Shown: positions 1 to 7,298 of the stretch, one piece after another
Position numbering within the stretch: position 1 is the first letter of the stretch
Layout: every line of letters begins with the position of its first letter
NCBI RefSeq assembly: GCF_040834005.1
Contig: NZ_CP162129.1
Span: forward strand, 2,876,001-2,940,000
Length of the DNA: 64,000 nucleotides
DNA from: Paenibacillus sp. PL2-23
GTDB taxonomy: Bacteria; Bacillota; Bacilli; Paenibacillales; Paenibacillaceae
Direction of reading: 5' to 3'
Notes under the pieces: model-generated
Databases searched by the model: none
What the model was told of the DNA's origin: nothing
What the model saw: the letters and a program-made list of their open reading frames with translations, nothing else
Position numbers and translations under genes: made by a program

Positions 1-951
1 TTGAAGAATCCGACCTTTATTCACGTGGATATGGATAATAGCCGTCTGTATGCCATCTCTGAAGGCGTCAATGAGGAGGGCAAAAAGATTGGGGAAGCTG
101 CTGCGTTCCAGATCGGTGACGATCGGACTTCGCTTACCCTCATCAACAGAAAGCCAACCGTGCAAGCGACAACCTGCCACATTCAGAAGGATGCGCATAA
201 CCGCTTCTTGACGGTGACAAGCTATCATGGCGGCATGACAGGCCTGCTTGGCCTGGACGCGGATGGCGGAATCGGCGAGCTTCTGGATGTTGTCCAGCAT
301 GAAGGCAGCAGCGTACATCCCAACCAGGATCGGCCGCATCCGCATTCCAGCTTCTACAGTCCGGATGGCCAATATTTGTTCGTGCAGGATCTTGGCCTGG
401 ACCTCATCGTGACCTACCGGCTGGATGCTGAGGGGGGCAAGCTGATTCCGCATCATGAGACCAAGCTGCAGCCCGGCTCGGGACCCAGACATCTGGCCAT
501 CCGTCCCGGAGGCGCATTCGCTTATGTCATTAATGAGCTGAACTCTACCGTTACCGCATTCGGATATGATGCGGACGCGGGCAAGCTGACTGAGCTGCAG
601 ACGATCAGCACGCTGCCAATGGATTACCAGGGCGACAATGGCTGCGCCGAAATTGCCGTCTCCTCCGATGGACGGTTCTTGTACGGCTCCAATCGCGGAC
701 ATGACAGCATTGTCGTATATAGCATCGATGAGGAATCGGGCAAGCTGAACGTCATTCAGCACATGTCCGTGGGCGGGGGCCATCCAAGACACTTTGCGCT
801 GACGCCTTCCGGCGATTATTTGATTGCGGCCAATCGGGACACCAACAATCTGGTGACATTCCGCGTTGACCGGTTAGCGGGCACCTTAACTCCGACGGGG
901 CATGAGCTGGAAGCCTCCAAGCCCGTTTGCGTCATTCCCGTATACGCCTAG
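1..951 (+). CDS. Lactonase family protein (7-bladed beta-propeller), 5'-truncated by the window
   Basis: The 316 visible residues match the 6-phosphogluconolactonase (YkgB/Pgl) propeller family, with repeated propeller strands such as SPDGQYLFVQDLGLD, GPRHLAIRPGGAFAYV and SSDGRFLYGSNRGHDS. Family members are about 340-350 residues long and begin with an F-Y-x-G-T-Y-type strand. That strand is absent, and the visible part starts at the point equivalent to 'NPTYLAV' of relatives, so the true start lies upstream and the TTG at position 1 is probably internal. The substrate is unknown. Most such proteins are cytosolic lactonases, and the pentose-phosphate role is inferred from the family only. 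The end, TAG at 949-951, is clear. Confidence 0.85.
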   Translation: MKNPTFIHVDMDNSRLYAISEGVNEEGKKIGEAAAFQIGDDRTSLTLINRKPTVQATTCHIQKDAHNRFLTVTSYHGGMTGLLGLDADGGIGELLDVVQHEGSSVHPNQDRPHPHSSFYSPDGQYLFVQDLGLDLIVTYRLDAEGGKLIPHHETKLQPGSGPRHLAIRPGGAFAYVINELNSTVTAFGYDADAGKLTELQTISTLPMDYQGDNGCAEIAVSSDGRFLYGSNRGHDSIVVYSIDEESGKLNVIQHMSVGGGHPRHFALTPSGDYLIAANRDTNNLVTFRVDRLAGTLTPTGHELEASKPVCVIPVYA

Positions 952-978
952 CTTACAGACGAAAGGACTAATCTATAC

Positions 979-1197
979 GTGACCTCAAGCCCAGACACGA
1001 AAGATAAAAATTTAAAGCCAACTAAGATATGGAAATGCAAAAATACGGAATGCAAGGCATGGGTGAGAGACGAGTTCGCCGCAACAGAGCAGCAATGCCC
1101 TATTTGCAAGGGGCCCATGCACCGCAGCATGAGACATCTGCCGCCGGTTCAGAATAAAGCCAAAGCCCAGCCTCGCAAGCCCAAATCGCTCTTCTAG
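979..1197 (+). CDS. YdjO-like small cysteine-rich protein
   Basis: This 72-residue basic protein has a rubredoxin-like pair of CxxC-type knuckles (WKCKNTECKAW and QQCPICKG), as in the cold-inducible YdjO family of Bacillus and Paenibacillus. It probably binds zinc in the cytosol; its role is unknown. The GTG start at 979 follows a GAAAGGA-type ribosome-binding site. The gene lies 27 bases after the lactonase and ends just before a hairpin terminator, so the two may be cotranscribed. Confidence 0.75.
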   Translation: MTSSPDTKDKNLKPTKIWKCKNTECKAWVRDEFAATEQQCPICKGPMHRSMRHLPPVQNKAKAQPRKPKSLF

Positions 1198-1209
1198 CAA
1201 GGGCAAGCG

Positions 1210-1250
1210 AAAAGCTGCTGTCCGCCAACATGGCGTGCAGCAGCTTTTTT
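1210..1250 (+). terminator. Rho-independent terminator after the ydjO-like gene
   Basis: The inverted repeat AAAGCTGCTG / CAGCAGCTTT is separated by about 19 bases and followed by a T run. It lies between two convergent transcription units and may serve both. Confidence 0.8.
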
Positions 1251-1261
1251 GTCCAATAAAC

Positions 1262-1576
1262 CTATTCAACCAGCTTTAAGCCAACGACAGCAACAAGCAC
1301 CAGCGTAATGAAAAAGAGCCGCAGAACGCTTCTGGATTCCCGGAAAAACAGAATGCCGACCAACGCGCTGCCAACGGTGCCAATTCCCGTCCAAACGGCG
1401 TAAGCCGTCCCCATAGGCAGCTGCTCCATGCTTAGGGACAAGAGAAGGAAGCTCGTCAGGAATCCTCCGCCAAGCATGAGAAAGTTAAGGACAGACGCCT
1501 TGTTGTTGAAGCGGGCCATTCCGGCGACGCCAACGACCTCGAATAGTCCCGCCAATATGACAAACATCCAGCTCAT
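1262..1576 (-). CDS. ykkD: SMR-family efflux protein, YkkD-type subunit
   Basis: At 104 residues with four hydrophobic segments, this is a typical small multidrug resistance protein. The conserved membrane glutamate is in the first helix (LAGLFEVVGVAG), and the family motif A-Y-A-V-W-T-G-I-G is in TM3. It overlaps the upstream SMR gene by four bases and forms a two-gene operon with it. SMR pairs behind guanidine-I riboswitches are known or predicted guanidinium exporters (YkkC/YkkD, Gdx), so guanidinium export as a heteromer is the likely job. That role is inferred from the leader and the pairing. Confidence 0.88.
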   Translation of the reverse strand: MSWMFVILAGLFEVVGVAGMARFNNKASVLNFLMLGGGFLTSFLLLSLSMEQLPMGTAYAVWTGIGTVGSALVGILFFRESRSVLRLFFITLVLVAVVGLKLVE

Positions 1577-1959
1577 TCTCGTTCACCGCCCCGCTGTTTC
1601 TTCGATTCTCTGGTTTCCTCTTGGCTGGAGGTGACAAGCTTAAGGCCAATAATACCAACCAGCAGCAAGCCAATGAATGACATTTTGGCCCAGCTGAACA
1701 GCTCGTCATATAGAAGCATCTCGGCGAAGACCGTGCCCGCCGTTCCTAACCCCACGAACACGGCGTAAACCGTGCTGGTCGGCAGCTTCTGGGACGTGTA
1801 CAGCAAGATGGCGAAGCTTAATAGGATCGCGGCTATTGTAAGAGACCAGGAGACGAGGCTGTCCGCATGCTTTAGCCCTGCGACCCAGCCCACCTCGAAG
1901 ATGCCGGACAGAAATACGAGTCCCCAATATAGATTGGCATGCGTGGCTTGCTTCTTCAC
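1573..1959 (-). CDS. ykkC: SMR-family efflux protein, YkkC-type subunit
   Basis: This 128-residue four-TM SMR protein has the membrane glutamate (LSGIFEVGWVAGLK) and the motif TVYAVFVGLGTAGTV. GTG at 1959 is preferred as the start: an AAGGAAGGAG ribosome-binding site lies about 8 bases upstream. The longer frame (to 2022) would begin inside the riboswitch terminator and is unlikely. It is the first gene of the pair with the YkkD-type subunit, and the two probably act as a heterodimeric guanidinium exporter at the membrane. Expression is probably switched on by guanidine through the leader at 2004-2120. Confidence 0.88.
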   Translation of the reverse strand: MKKQATHANLYWGLVFLSGIFEVGWVAGLKHADSLVSWSLTIAAILLSFAILLYTSQKLPTSTVYAVFVGLGTAGTVFAEMLLYDELFSWAKMSFIGLLLVGIIGLKLVTSSQEETRESKKQRGGERE

Positions 1960-2003
1960 CGTGATCACTCCTTCCTTAAGCGAAATACAGGCACAACATA
2001 CAA

Positions 2004-2046
2004 AAAAAGCCCTGGGAAGCATCTTGACGATGATCTCCCGGGCTTT
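2004..2046 (-). terminator. Riboswitch-controlled terminator of the ykkCD operon
   Basis: On the minus strand AGCCCGGGAG...CTTCCCAGGGCT is followed by seven T residues. The 5' arm overlaps the 3' end of the aptamer (AAAAGCCCGGGAGA), so aptamer and terminator should be mutually exclusive. Confidence 0.85.
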
Positions 2047-2120
2047 TGTCCCTCCGTGTGTCTGCGGCTAACCCGCAGGTCTTCCCTCGGACCTGGCCGG
2101 CATCCGCCGCGGAACCCTAG
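2036..2120 (-). promoter_or_regulatory. Guanidine-I (ykkC) riboswitch aptamer
   Basis: Read on the minus strand, the leader shows the class hallmarks in order: CTAGGGTTCCG, GGTCCGAGGGAAGAC, then ACACGGAGGGACAAAAGCCCGGGAGA split across the last stem. These are the most conserved elements of the guanidine-I class. The element directly precedes the ykkC/ykkD-type genes, the usual context. Bound guanidine is expected to stabilise the aptamer and prevent the overlapping terminator. Confidence 0.93.
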
Positions 2121-2239
2121 AAGACTGTTCTGTTCAAGTCCGTTTGATTATAGTACACCCGCCGTACAAGGTCAAGTGCAAGAATGTGCCCGTTATGATA
2201 GTATAGAAGGTGATCGATTTGAAAAAAGGAGAGGCTCGG

Positions 2240-2707
2240 ATGACTGCTGCCAACAAGCCAGAATGGAAACACGACAGCGGCGAGCCTGCAGGCCCGGTGC
2301 TGCTGATTGACGGCGTCTGTCATCTGTGCCACGGCGTGACGCGTTATGTAGTCAAGCATGACCACAGGCGCCGCTTCTCATTCGCGGCGCTGCAATCCGA
2401 CGCGGGCAAGCGGCTGCTCCGCGCGGGAGGGCTGGACGAAACGAAGTGGGATTCCTTCGTCTATGTGGATAATGGCCGCTACTATAGGGAATCGTCCGCG
2501 GCTCTGCGCGTTTGCAAGGGGCTTGGCGGCTGGCGCATGCTCCTGTATGGGCTTATCGTGATTCCGAAGCCGATCCGAGACGCCGTGTACCGCTGGATTG
2601 CGGCTAACCGTTACAAGTGGTTCGGACGCTCGGAGGCCTGTCTCATACCGGGACCGGATGTCATGAGCCGATTCCTGGAGAATGGGCTCGTCGACTCGAC
2701 AGAATAG
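2240..2707 (+). CDS. DCC-family thiol-disulfide oxidoreductase (DUF393)
   Basis: This 155-residue protein opens with the family signature D24-GV-C27-HL-C30 (consensus DGxCxxC) after a beta strand (GPVLLIDG), a thioredoxin-like redox centre. A second conserved block, S-F-V-Y-V-D-N-G-R-Y-Y-x-E-S-x-A, is typical of DUF393. The ATG at 2240 is chosen over an upstream in-frame start because AAAAAGGAGAGG lies just before it. The partner substrate is unknown. It stands between the divergent ykkCD leader and the radical SAM gene 31 bases downstream, with which it may be cotranscribed. Confidence 0.85.
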   Translation: MTAANKPEWKHDSGEPAGPVLLIDGVCHLCHGVTRYVVKHDHRRRFSFAALQSDAGKRLLRAGGLDETKWDSFVYVDNGRYYRESSAALRVCKGLGGWRMLLYGLIVIPKPIRDAVYRWIAANRYKWFGRSEACLIPGPDVMSRFLENGLVDSTE

Positions 2708-2738
2708 CAATCATAACGAACAGGTGGAGCGTTGACTG

Positions 2739-3617
2739 ATGAAGAGGTTCAAAAAGTTTTATATTGAAACAACCAGCATATGCAATTTATCCTGTACGTT
2801 CTGCCCGCCGACTCAGCGAGCCAAAGGCTTCGTGTCGGTGGAGGACTTCTCGCATACATTGGATCAGATTAAGCCCTATACCGATTATATTTATTTCCAT
2901 GTCAAGGGAGAGCCGCTGCTGCATCCCAAGCTGGACCAGCTGCTTGATATCGCGTATGAGAAGGGCTTTAAGGTGAATATTACGACCAATGGCACACTTA
3001 TCGCCAAAAACAAGGAAAAGCTGCTGGGCAAGCCGGCGCTTCGGCAGATCAATTTCTCCCTGCACAGCTTTGACGGTCATCCCGGCTCCAAGGACAAAGC
3101 GGGCTACCTGGCCGACATTCTCGACTTCGTGAAGGAAGCGACCGCCGCAAGCGGACTTCTGGTATCTTATCGATTGTGGAATCTGGAGATAGATAACGAC
3201 GCCAATCAGAAGAGGGAGCGAAACCGCGAGCTGCTCGCCATGATCGAGGAGGCTTACGGACTGGATTATCATATAGAGGAGAAGTTCAAGCCGGGTACTG
3301 GGGTGAAACTTGCCGAGCGAATCTATCTGAATCAGGATCCCGAGTTCAAGTGGCCCGACCTGAAGGAGCCGGAGGACGATGGACGAGGGTTCTGCCACGC
3401 TCTGCGCAATCAAGCGGGCGTGCTGATTGACGGAACGGTCATTCCTTGCTGCCTGGATGGAGAAGGTGTGCTTGATCTTGGCAATATTCGGGAACAGCCG
3501 TTCGAGGCCATTATTGAAGGGGAGAGAGCAACCCGCATCTACGACGGCTTCTCGCGAAGAGAAGCCGTCGAGGAGCTGTGCCGCAAGTGCGGCTATCGTC
3601 AGCGCTTCGGCACGTAG
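2739..3617 (+). CDS. Radical SAM/SPASM domain protein
   Basis: The 292-residue protein has the radical SAM cluster motif C15-NLS-C19-TF-C22 near the N-terminus and a cysteine-rich C-terminal SPASM-like region (G-F-C-H, IPCC, LC-RK-C-GYR) that would hold an auxiliary Fe-S cluster. The first half resembles the usual TIM-barrel (FHVKGEPLLHPKLD, VNITTNGTL). SPASM proteins usually modify peptides or act as maturases; no precursor peptide is visible nearby, so the substrate is unknown. The C-terminus overlaps the convergent ClC gene by 19 bases. Confidence 0.85.
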   Translation: MKRFKKFYIETTSICNLSCTFCPPTQRAKGFVSVEDFSHTLDQIKPYTDYIYFHVKGEPLLHPKLDQLLDIAYEKGFKVNITTNGTLIAKNKEKLLGKPALRQINFSLHSFDGHPGSKDKAGYLADILDFVKEATAASGLLVSYRLWNLEIDNDANQKRERNRELLAMIEEAYGLDYHIEEKFKPGTGVKLAERIYLNQDPEFKWPDLKEPEDDGRGFCHALRNQAGVLIDGTVIPCCLDGEGVLDLGNIREQPFEAIIEGERATRIYDGFSRREAVEELCRKCGYRQRFGT

Positions 3618-4801
3618 TAACGGACATGGGAGGCATAGATCCCGTTCCTGCCGGATATAAGCGAGCTCAGCAGGCATACCGCCAGCAGATAGACTGCGCC
3701 CTCCAGCCCGAACAGCTCCAGCCCAAGCACGGTGCAAGCGAGAGGCGTCTTGGAGGCGGCGCCGAATACAGCAGCCAGCCCAAGCGCTGCCAGGAATGGC
3801 GCCGGCAGTCCCAGCGCTGCGGATAACGCGCTGCCAAGCGTCGAGCCAATGACGAACAGCGGCGTAACCTCGCCGCCGAGGTAGCCCGCTCCCAGCGTGA
3901 CGGAGGTGAACAGGGTTTTCAGCAGGAAGGTCTCGTAAGCAACGGCTTCCTGGAACGCCTGATCGATTAAGGGCAGGCTTAAGCCCAGATAGTCACGGCT
4001 GCCTGTAAGGGCCACTAGGCCAATAATAATGACGCCGCCAATGAAGCTGCGCAGAGGAAGGCTGACCACCTTCTCGGCGAACAGCTTCTTCAGCGCGCCT
4101 GTCAGCCTCGTGAACAGCATGGCTGCTAGTCCGAATGCGATGGCCGCCGCGCCGAGCTTCCATAGAAGCGCTCCCTCCAGAGGGGGGACGAGGCCCATCT
4201 CATAATGCGGGTGGTCTGCTCCCCAGGCCATGGTGACGAAGTGACCGGCATATCCCGCTGCCAGACAGGGCAGAACGGCGAGCAGTCGCATAGACCGGTG
4301 AGCCGCCGCTTCCATGGCGAAGACGGTTCCCGCGAGGGGAGTGCCGAATACCGAGCCGAAGCCGGCGCTGATGCCGCACAGCACCAGCATGCGCCGGTGC
4401 TCCGGCGTGAACGGGTACAGCCTGGCGATTGCGGAGGACAAGCTGCCCCCCATCTGTACGGCAGTGCCCTCACGTCCGGCCGAGCCGCCGAACAAATGGG
4501 TAACAAGCGTGCCGAGCAGGACGAGCGGCGCCATTCGCAGCGGGATCTGGCCGTCGCCGCTGTGCGCTTGCTCCAGCACAAGATTATTGCCGCGCATCGA
4601 TTGCTGGCCGTACCTGGCATAGACCATGGCGACAAGCGCGCCGCCTATTGGGAGAAGCCAGAGCAGCCACGGCGATTCCGTCTGCCGGTCCGTCACATAG
4701 GCCAGGCTGAACAGGAAAAAAGCCGACGCCGTTCCCGCAGCGGCGCCAATAGGCAGCGCCATCGCCGATTGGATCAGCAGCAGCTTTGCGTGCTGGCGCA
4801 T
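3599..4801 (-). CDS. ClC-type voltage-gated chloride channel/antiporter family protein
   Basis: This 400-residue polytopic membrane protein has the ClC motif GSAGREGTAVQMG (about residues 105-117), the second-half motif G-G-E-V-T-P-L-F-V-I-G and about ten hydrophobic segments. The glutamate in GREGT is the gating glutamate position of proton-coupled ClCs. It is shorter than classical ClC proteins (about 430-470 residues) and lacks cytosolic CBS domains. Its ATG overlaps the stop of the FhuF-like gene (TGATG), so it is translationally coupled to it and falls under the same Fur box. Ion specificity (chloride, or fluoride as in some bacterial ClCs) cannot be decided here. Confidence 0.85.
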   Translation of the reverse strand: MRQHAKLLLIQSAMALPIGAAAGTASAFFLFSLAYVTDRQTESPWLLWLLPIGGALVAMVYARYGQQSMRGNNLVLEQAHSGDGQIPLRMAPLVLLGTLVTHLFGGSAGREGTAVQMGGSLSSAIARLYPFTPEHRRMLVLCGISAGFGSVFGTPLAGTVFAMEAAAHRSMRLLAVLPCLAAGYAGHFVTMAWGADHPHYEMGLVPPLEGALLWKLGAAAIAFGLAAMLFTRLTGALKKLFAEKVVSLPLRSFIGGVIIIGLVALTGSRDYLGLSLPLIDQAFQEAVAYETFLLKTLFTSVTLGAGYLGGEVTPLFVIGSTLGSALSAALGLPAPFLAALGLAAVFGAASKTPLACTVLGLELFGLEGAVYLLAVCLLSSLISGRNGIYASHVRYYVPKR

Positions 4802-5601
4802 CAGGTCTGCGCCGCCAATATTTGCTTGCGCCGCTCATCCCGCTCTTGCGGCAGCATTTGAGGACAGTTATAACATTTCTGGCCGCCTTCCCGCCGATCG
4901 TACATACAGCAGGATGACCGAAGAATATATTTGCCGTCTGGAAGAGAACGAGGATTGTCGATGTACTTGGGCGTATGTACATAAGGATTGCGGCGGCGCT
5001 GGAAGGCTTCCGCCGGCAGCGCTTCAATGATTCGGAAATCGGATGCCAGCTGCTCAGTTAATGCAGATATGTTGGGATCGGTACGAATATAGGCCATGAC
5101 GGAATGAATCTGCGCGCCGAATTGATTCCAGATAAGCTCCGGCTTGACGCCGCCAGCCTCGGCTATTGCCTCAATGCCTGGAATGGCGGTTTCTTGCAGG
5201 AAGACCCTCCACAGCTCCTGCAGCGCCGTGTGTCTCAGCTCTGGCTCAACAGGTACAGGCTGGGCATTCAGCTCGTTAATCCTGTAGCCGATATGGACAT
5301 GATCATGATGCCACTCCAGCTGGAAGGTCAGCTTGTCGAGGGGGATGCGAAGAAATTGATGATGAGTCGCTGCGAACAGCATATTCATAAGTCCCAAATT
5401 AAAAAATGTCATGCCGGTGAAGGAGGCAGGAAGCTCCATGCTTGTCGACTTCCACAGCCTGCCGACCTCCTTCAACGCTTCCACGGCCTTGGAGCGCTCC
5501 AGCAGTTCGCTTGCAGGAAGCTCATATAACGGCGCTTCCGCGCCTTCCGGCGAAATATGATAATACGTTTTGATCAGTGTGAAATCCAGCTCCTGTGTCA
5601 T
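4801..5601 (-). CDS. FhuF-like siderophore-iron reductase
   Basis: This 266-residue protein ends in C231-C232-x10-C243-x2-C246, the unusual [2Fe-2S] ligand pattern of FhuF-type ferric-siderophore reductases. The rest is weakly conserved, as in that family. A near-perfect Fur box (5619-5640) sits just upstream, supporting an iron-acquisition role: reductive release of iron from imported siderophores in the cytosol. The start at 5601 follows GGGAGGCTTCGT on the minus strand. It is coupled to the ClC gene by a one-base stop-start overlap. No siderophore transporter is adjacent. Confidence 0.8.
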   Translation of the reverse strand: MTQELDFTLIKTYYHISPEGAEAPLYELPASELLERSKAVEALKEVGRLWKSTSMELPASFTGMTFFNLGLMNMLFAATHHQFLRIPLDKLTFQLEWHHDHVHIGYRINELNAQPVPVEPELRHTALQELWRVFLQETAIPGIEAIAEAGGVKPELIWNQFGAQIHSVMAYIRTDPNISALTEQLASDFRIIEALPAEAFQRRRNPYVHTPKYIDNPRSLPDGKYILRSSCCMYDRREGGQKCYNCPQMLPQERDERRKQILAAQT

Positions 5602-5618
5602 ACGAAGCCTCCCTCTAT

Positions 5619-5640
5619 ATTGACAATGATTATCATTTAG
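5619..5640 (-). promoter_or_regulatory. Fur box
   Basis: TTGACAATGATTATCATTT matches the 19-bp Fur consensus GATAATGATTATCATTATC at most positions, including the core TGATTATCA. It lies just 5' of the FhuF-like gene, so repression by Fe(II)-Fur is expected. Confidence 0.85.
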
Positions 5641-5707
5641 TCATTAGTGTCATTATAGAGGGGAGGGAAGATTATTGTCAATTAAAGGCGGGGGATGCCG
5701 AGGATTC

Positions 5708-6685
5708 TCAGACCTTGGGCCATGTGACCAGGCCGTTATCGTCCATAATCCCAAGCGTCACGTCCGCCACATCGTGATCATGAAGCAGCTTTTCGGTGAC
5801 TCTCAGCTTGATTCCGGTGGCCTCCGCCAGCGTAAAGCCCTTCTTGAGCTCTACATACGCCTCTACATGGTATCTGCGGCCTTCCTGCACAATACGCATT
5901 TGATTAATATCCACGACGTCTGCGTTGGAGAGAATAAGCTGGCCAATCCGATCCTCGACATCCTTCGGCGCGGCAACCCCAATCAAGCCTACCATGTTGT
6001 CATAACCAACCTTGAAGGCGACGCCTATCATCATAAAGGAGATAATGACCGTCGCGATGCCGTCCATCAGCTTGAAGCTGGTCGTCTGAGCCAGAACGAC
6101 GGCAATCAGAGCAAATACTTGTCCAAGCGTCGCCACAATATCCTCGTAGAATACAAGCCTTGTTGGCGGGGTAGCTCTGCCCGCATTGCGAATAGCAGAG
6201 GTCCAGATGCCAAAGCCGGTTGCGCCGGAGCGAGTCTCCTTCACAATTTCCTTCATCGCTTTGATCAGAATGGCCCCATCGATGATGATAGCGATCGTCA
6301 ACACGGCGAAATTCAGCCAGAAGCTGGATGCTTCCTCGGGGTGCTTAAGCAGCTTGATGCCCTTGAGGAAGGTTTCGTACGCCATAACGGTGACGACAAT
6401 TACCGCTATCATGCAGAACAGGTTGACGACACGTCCGAAGCCTGTCGGGAACCGCTTGGTCGGCTGGCGTTCAGCGAGGACGCTGCCCACAAATACAAAG
6501 CCTTGATTAACGGCATCCGCGACGGAATGCATAGCGGAGGCGAACATGGTGCCGCTGCCGCTGACGCCAGCGGCGATTGCTTTAATGATCGCCAGGCCCG
6601 TATTGCCCAGAGCCGCCGTAGCGGAAGATGTATTGCCTTTTTTGACTAGCGCCCAGAATTGACTCATTGTATCCATCTCCTCCAT
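5708..6685 (-). CDS. Cation diffusion facilitator (CDF) family metal exporter
   Basis: The 325-residue protein has about six transmembrane helices, a metal-site HxxxD motif (SAMHSVADAVNQ), a second acidic pair in IIIDGAIL, and a C-terminal cytosolic domain with a ferredoxin-like fold (VEAYVELKKGFTLAEATGIK). This is the layout of CDF zinc/iron/manganese efflux proteins. The start is uncertain: ATG at 6685, 6676 or 6667 are all in frame, and GGAGGAG best fits the last. Substrate is not determined. It is a separate minus-strand unit beside the Fur-controlled genes, but no Fur box was seen directly upstream of it. Confidence 0.85.
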   Translation of the reverse strand: MEEMDTMSQFWALVKKGNTSSATAALGNTGLAIIKAIAAGVSGSGTMFASAMHSVADAVNQGFVFVGSVLAERQPTKRFPTGFGRVVNLFCMIAVIVVTVMAYETFLKGIKLLKHPEEASSFWLNFAVLTIAIIIDGAILIKAMKEIVKETRSGATGFGIWTSAIRNAGRATPPTRLVFYEDIVATLGQVFALIAVVLAQTTSFKLMDGIATVIISFMMIGVAFKVGYDNMVGLIGVAAPKDVEDRIGQLILSNADVVDINQMRIVQEGRRYHVEAYVELKKGFTLAEATGIKLRVTEKLLHDHDVADVTLGIMDDNGLVTWPKV

Positions 6686-6820
6686 TGTCCCTTTCCTTAA
6701 CTGTCATTATATGCCTACGAGTGCCCAACTTCAATGTACACGAAATTCGTCGAACTTTTGGCATTTCGCACTTGAGCCATTATAATGAGGAGGAATAGCA
6801 GAAGGGAGTGGCGCTAGGCC

Positions 6821-7249
6821 ATGCTGACAAGAACAAGAGTACAGACGCAAGAAGAGCTGAAGGAGGCTTTCCGCATTCGTACGGAGGTATTCGTGCAGGA
6901 GCAAGGCGTATCGCCTGAGATTGAGATAGATGAGCATGAAGAAGCGGCTTCGCATGTCATTGTCTCCTATGACGGAAGGCCAGTCGGCGCAGGCCGGGTG
7001 AGACAAGTGGAGGATGTCGCCAAGCTGGAGCGGATCTGTGTGCTGGCGCCGTACCGCAAGCATCAAGCAGGCGCTGCCATTATGGCTGAGCTGGAGTCTA
7101 TCGCCAGGGAGCGGGGGCTCGGCAAGGCGAAGCTTCACGCGCAGACTCAAGCGGCGGGCTTCTACAGCAAGCTTGGTTATGCCGCCGATGGAGAAGAATT
7201 TATGGAGGACGGCATTCCCCATATTCGGATGATCAAGAAGCTGGATTAG
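6821..7249 (+). CDS. GNAT-family N-acetyltransferase (YjcF/ElaA-like)
   Basis: This 142-residue single-domain GNAT has the N-terminal 'AFRIRTEVFVQEQGV' block of the YjcF/ElaA group, a beta-4 strand (KLERICVLAPYR) leading to an acetyl-CoA loop (KHQAGAAIMAEL), and the C-terminal 'AAGFYSKLGYAADGEEFMEDGIPHI' typical of this subfamily. It acts in the cytosol on an unknown amine substrate. The ATG at 6821 follows GAAGGGAGTGG. It stands upstream of the acyltransferase operon, with 49 bases between them. Confidence 0.85.
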   Translation: MLTRTRVQTQEELKEAFRIRTEVFVQEQGVSPEIEIDEHEEAASHVIVSYDGRPVGAGRVRQVEDVAKLERICVLAPYRKHQAGAAIMAELESIARERGLGKAKLHAQTQAAGFYSKLGYAADGEEFMEDGIPHIRMIKKLD

Positions 7250-7298
7250 AGAGGGGCGGCAGCGCCTGCTAGAGCAGCTATGAAAGAAGGTTGTGCCG

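Noticed and set aside
2787-3737. 316-codon minus-strand frame over the radical SAM gene
   Set aside because: It is a shadow of the real gene, with low-complexity composition and no motif.
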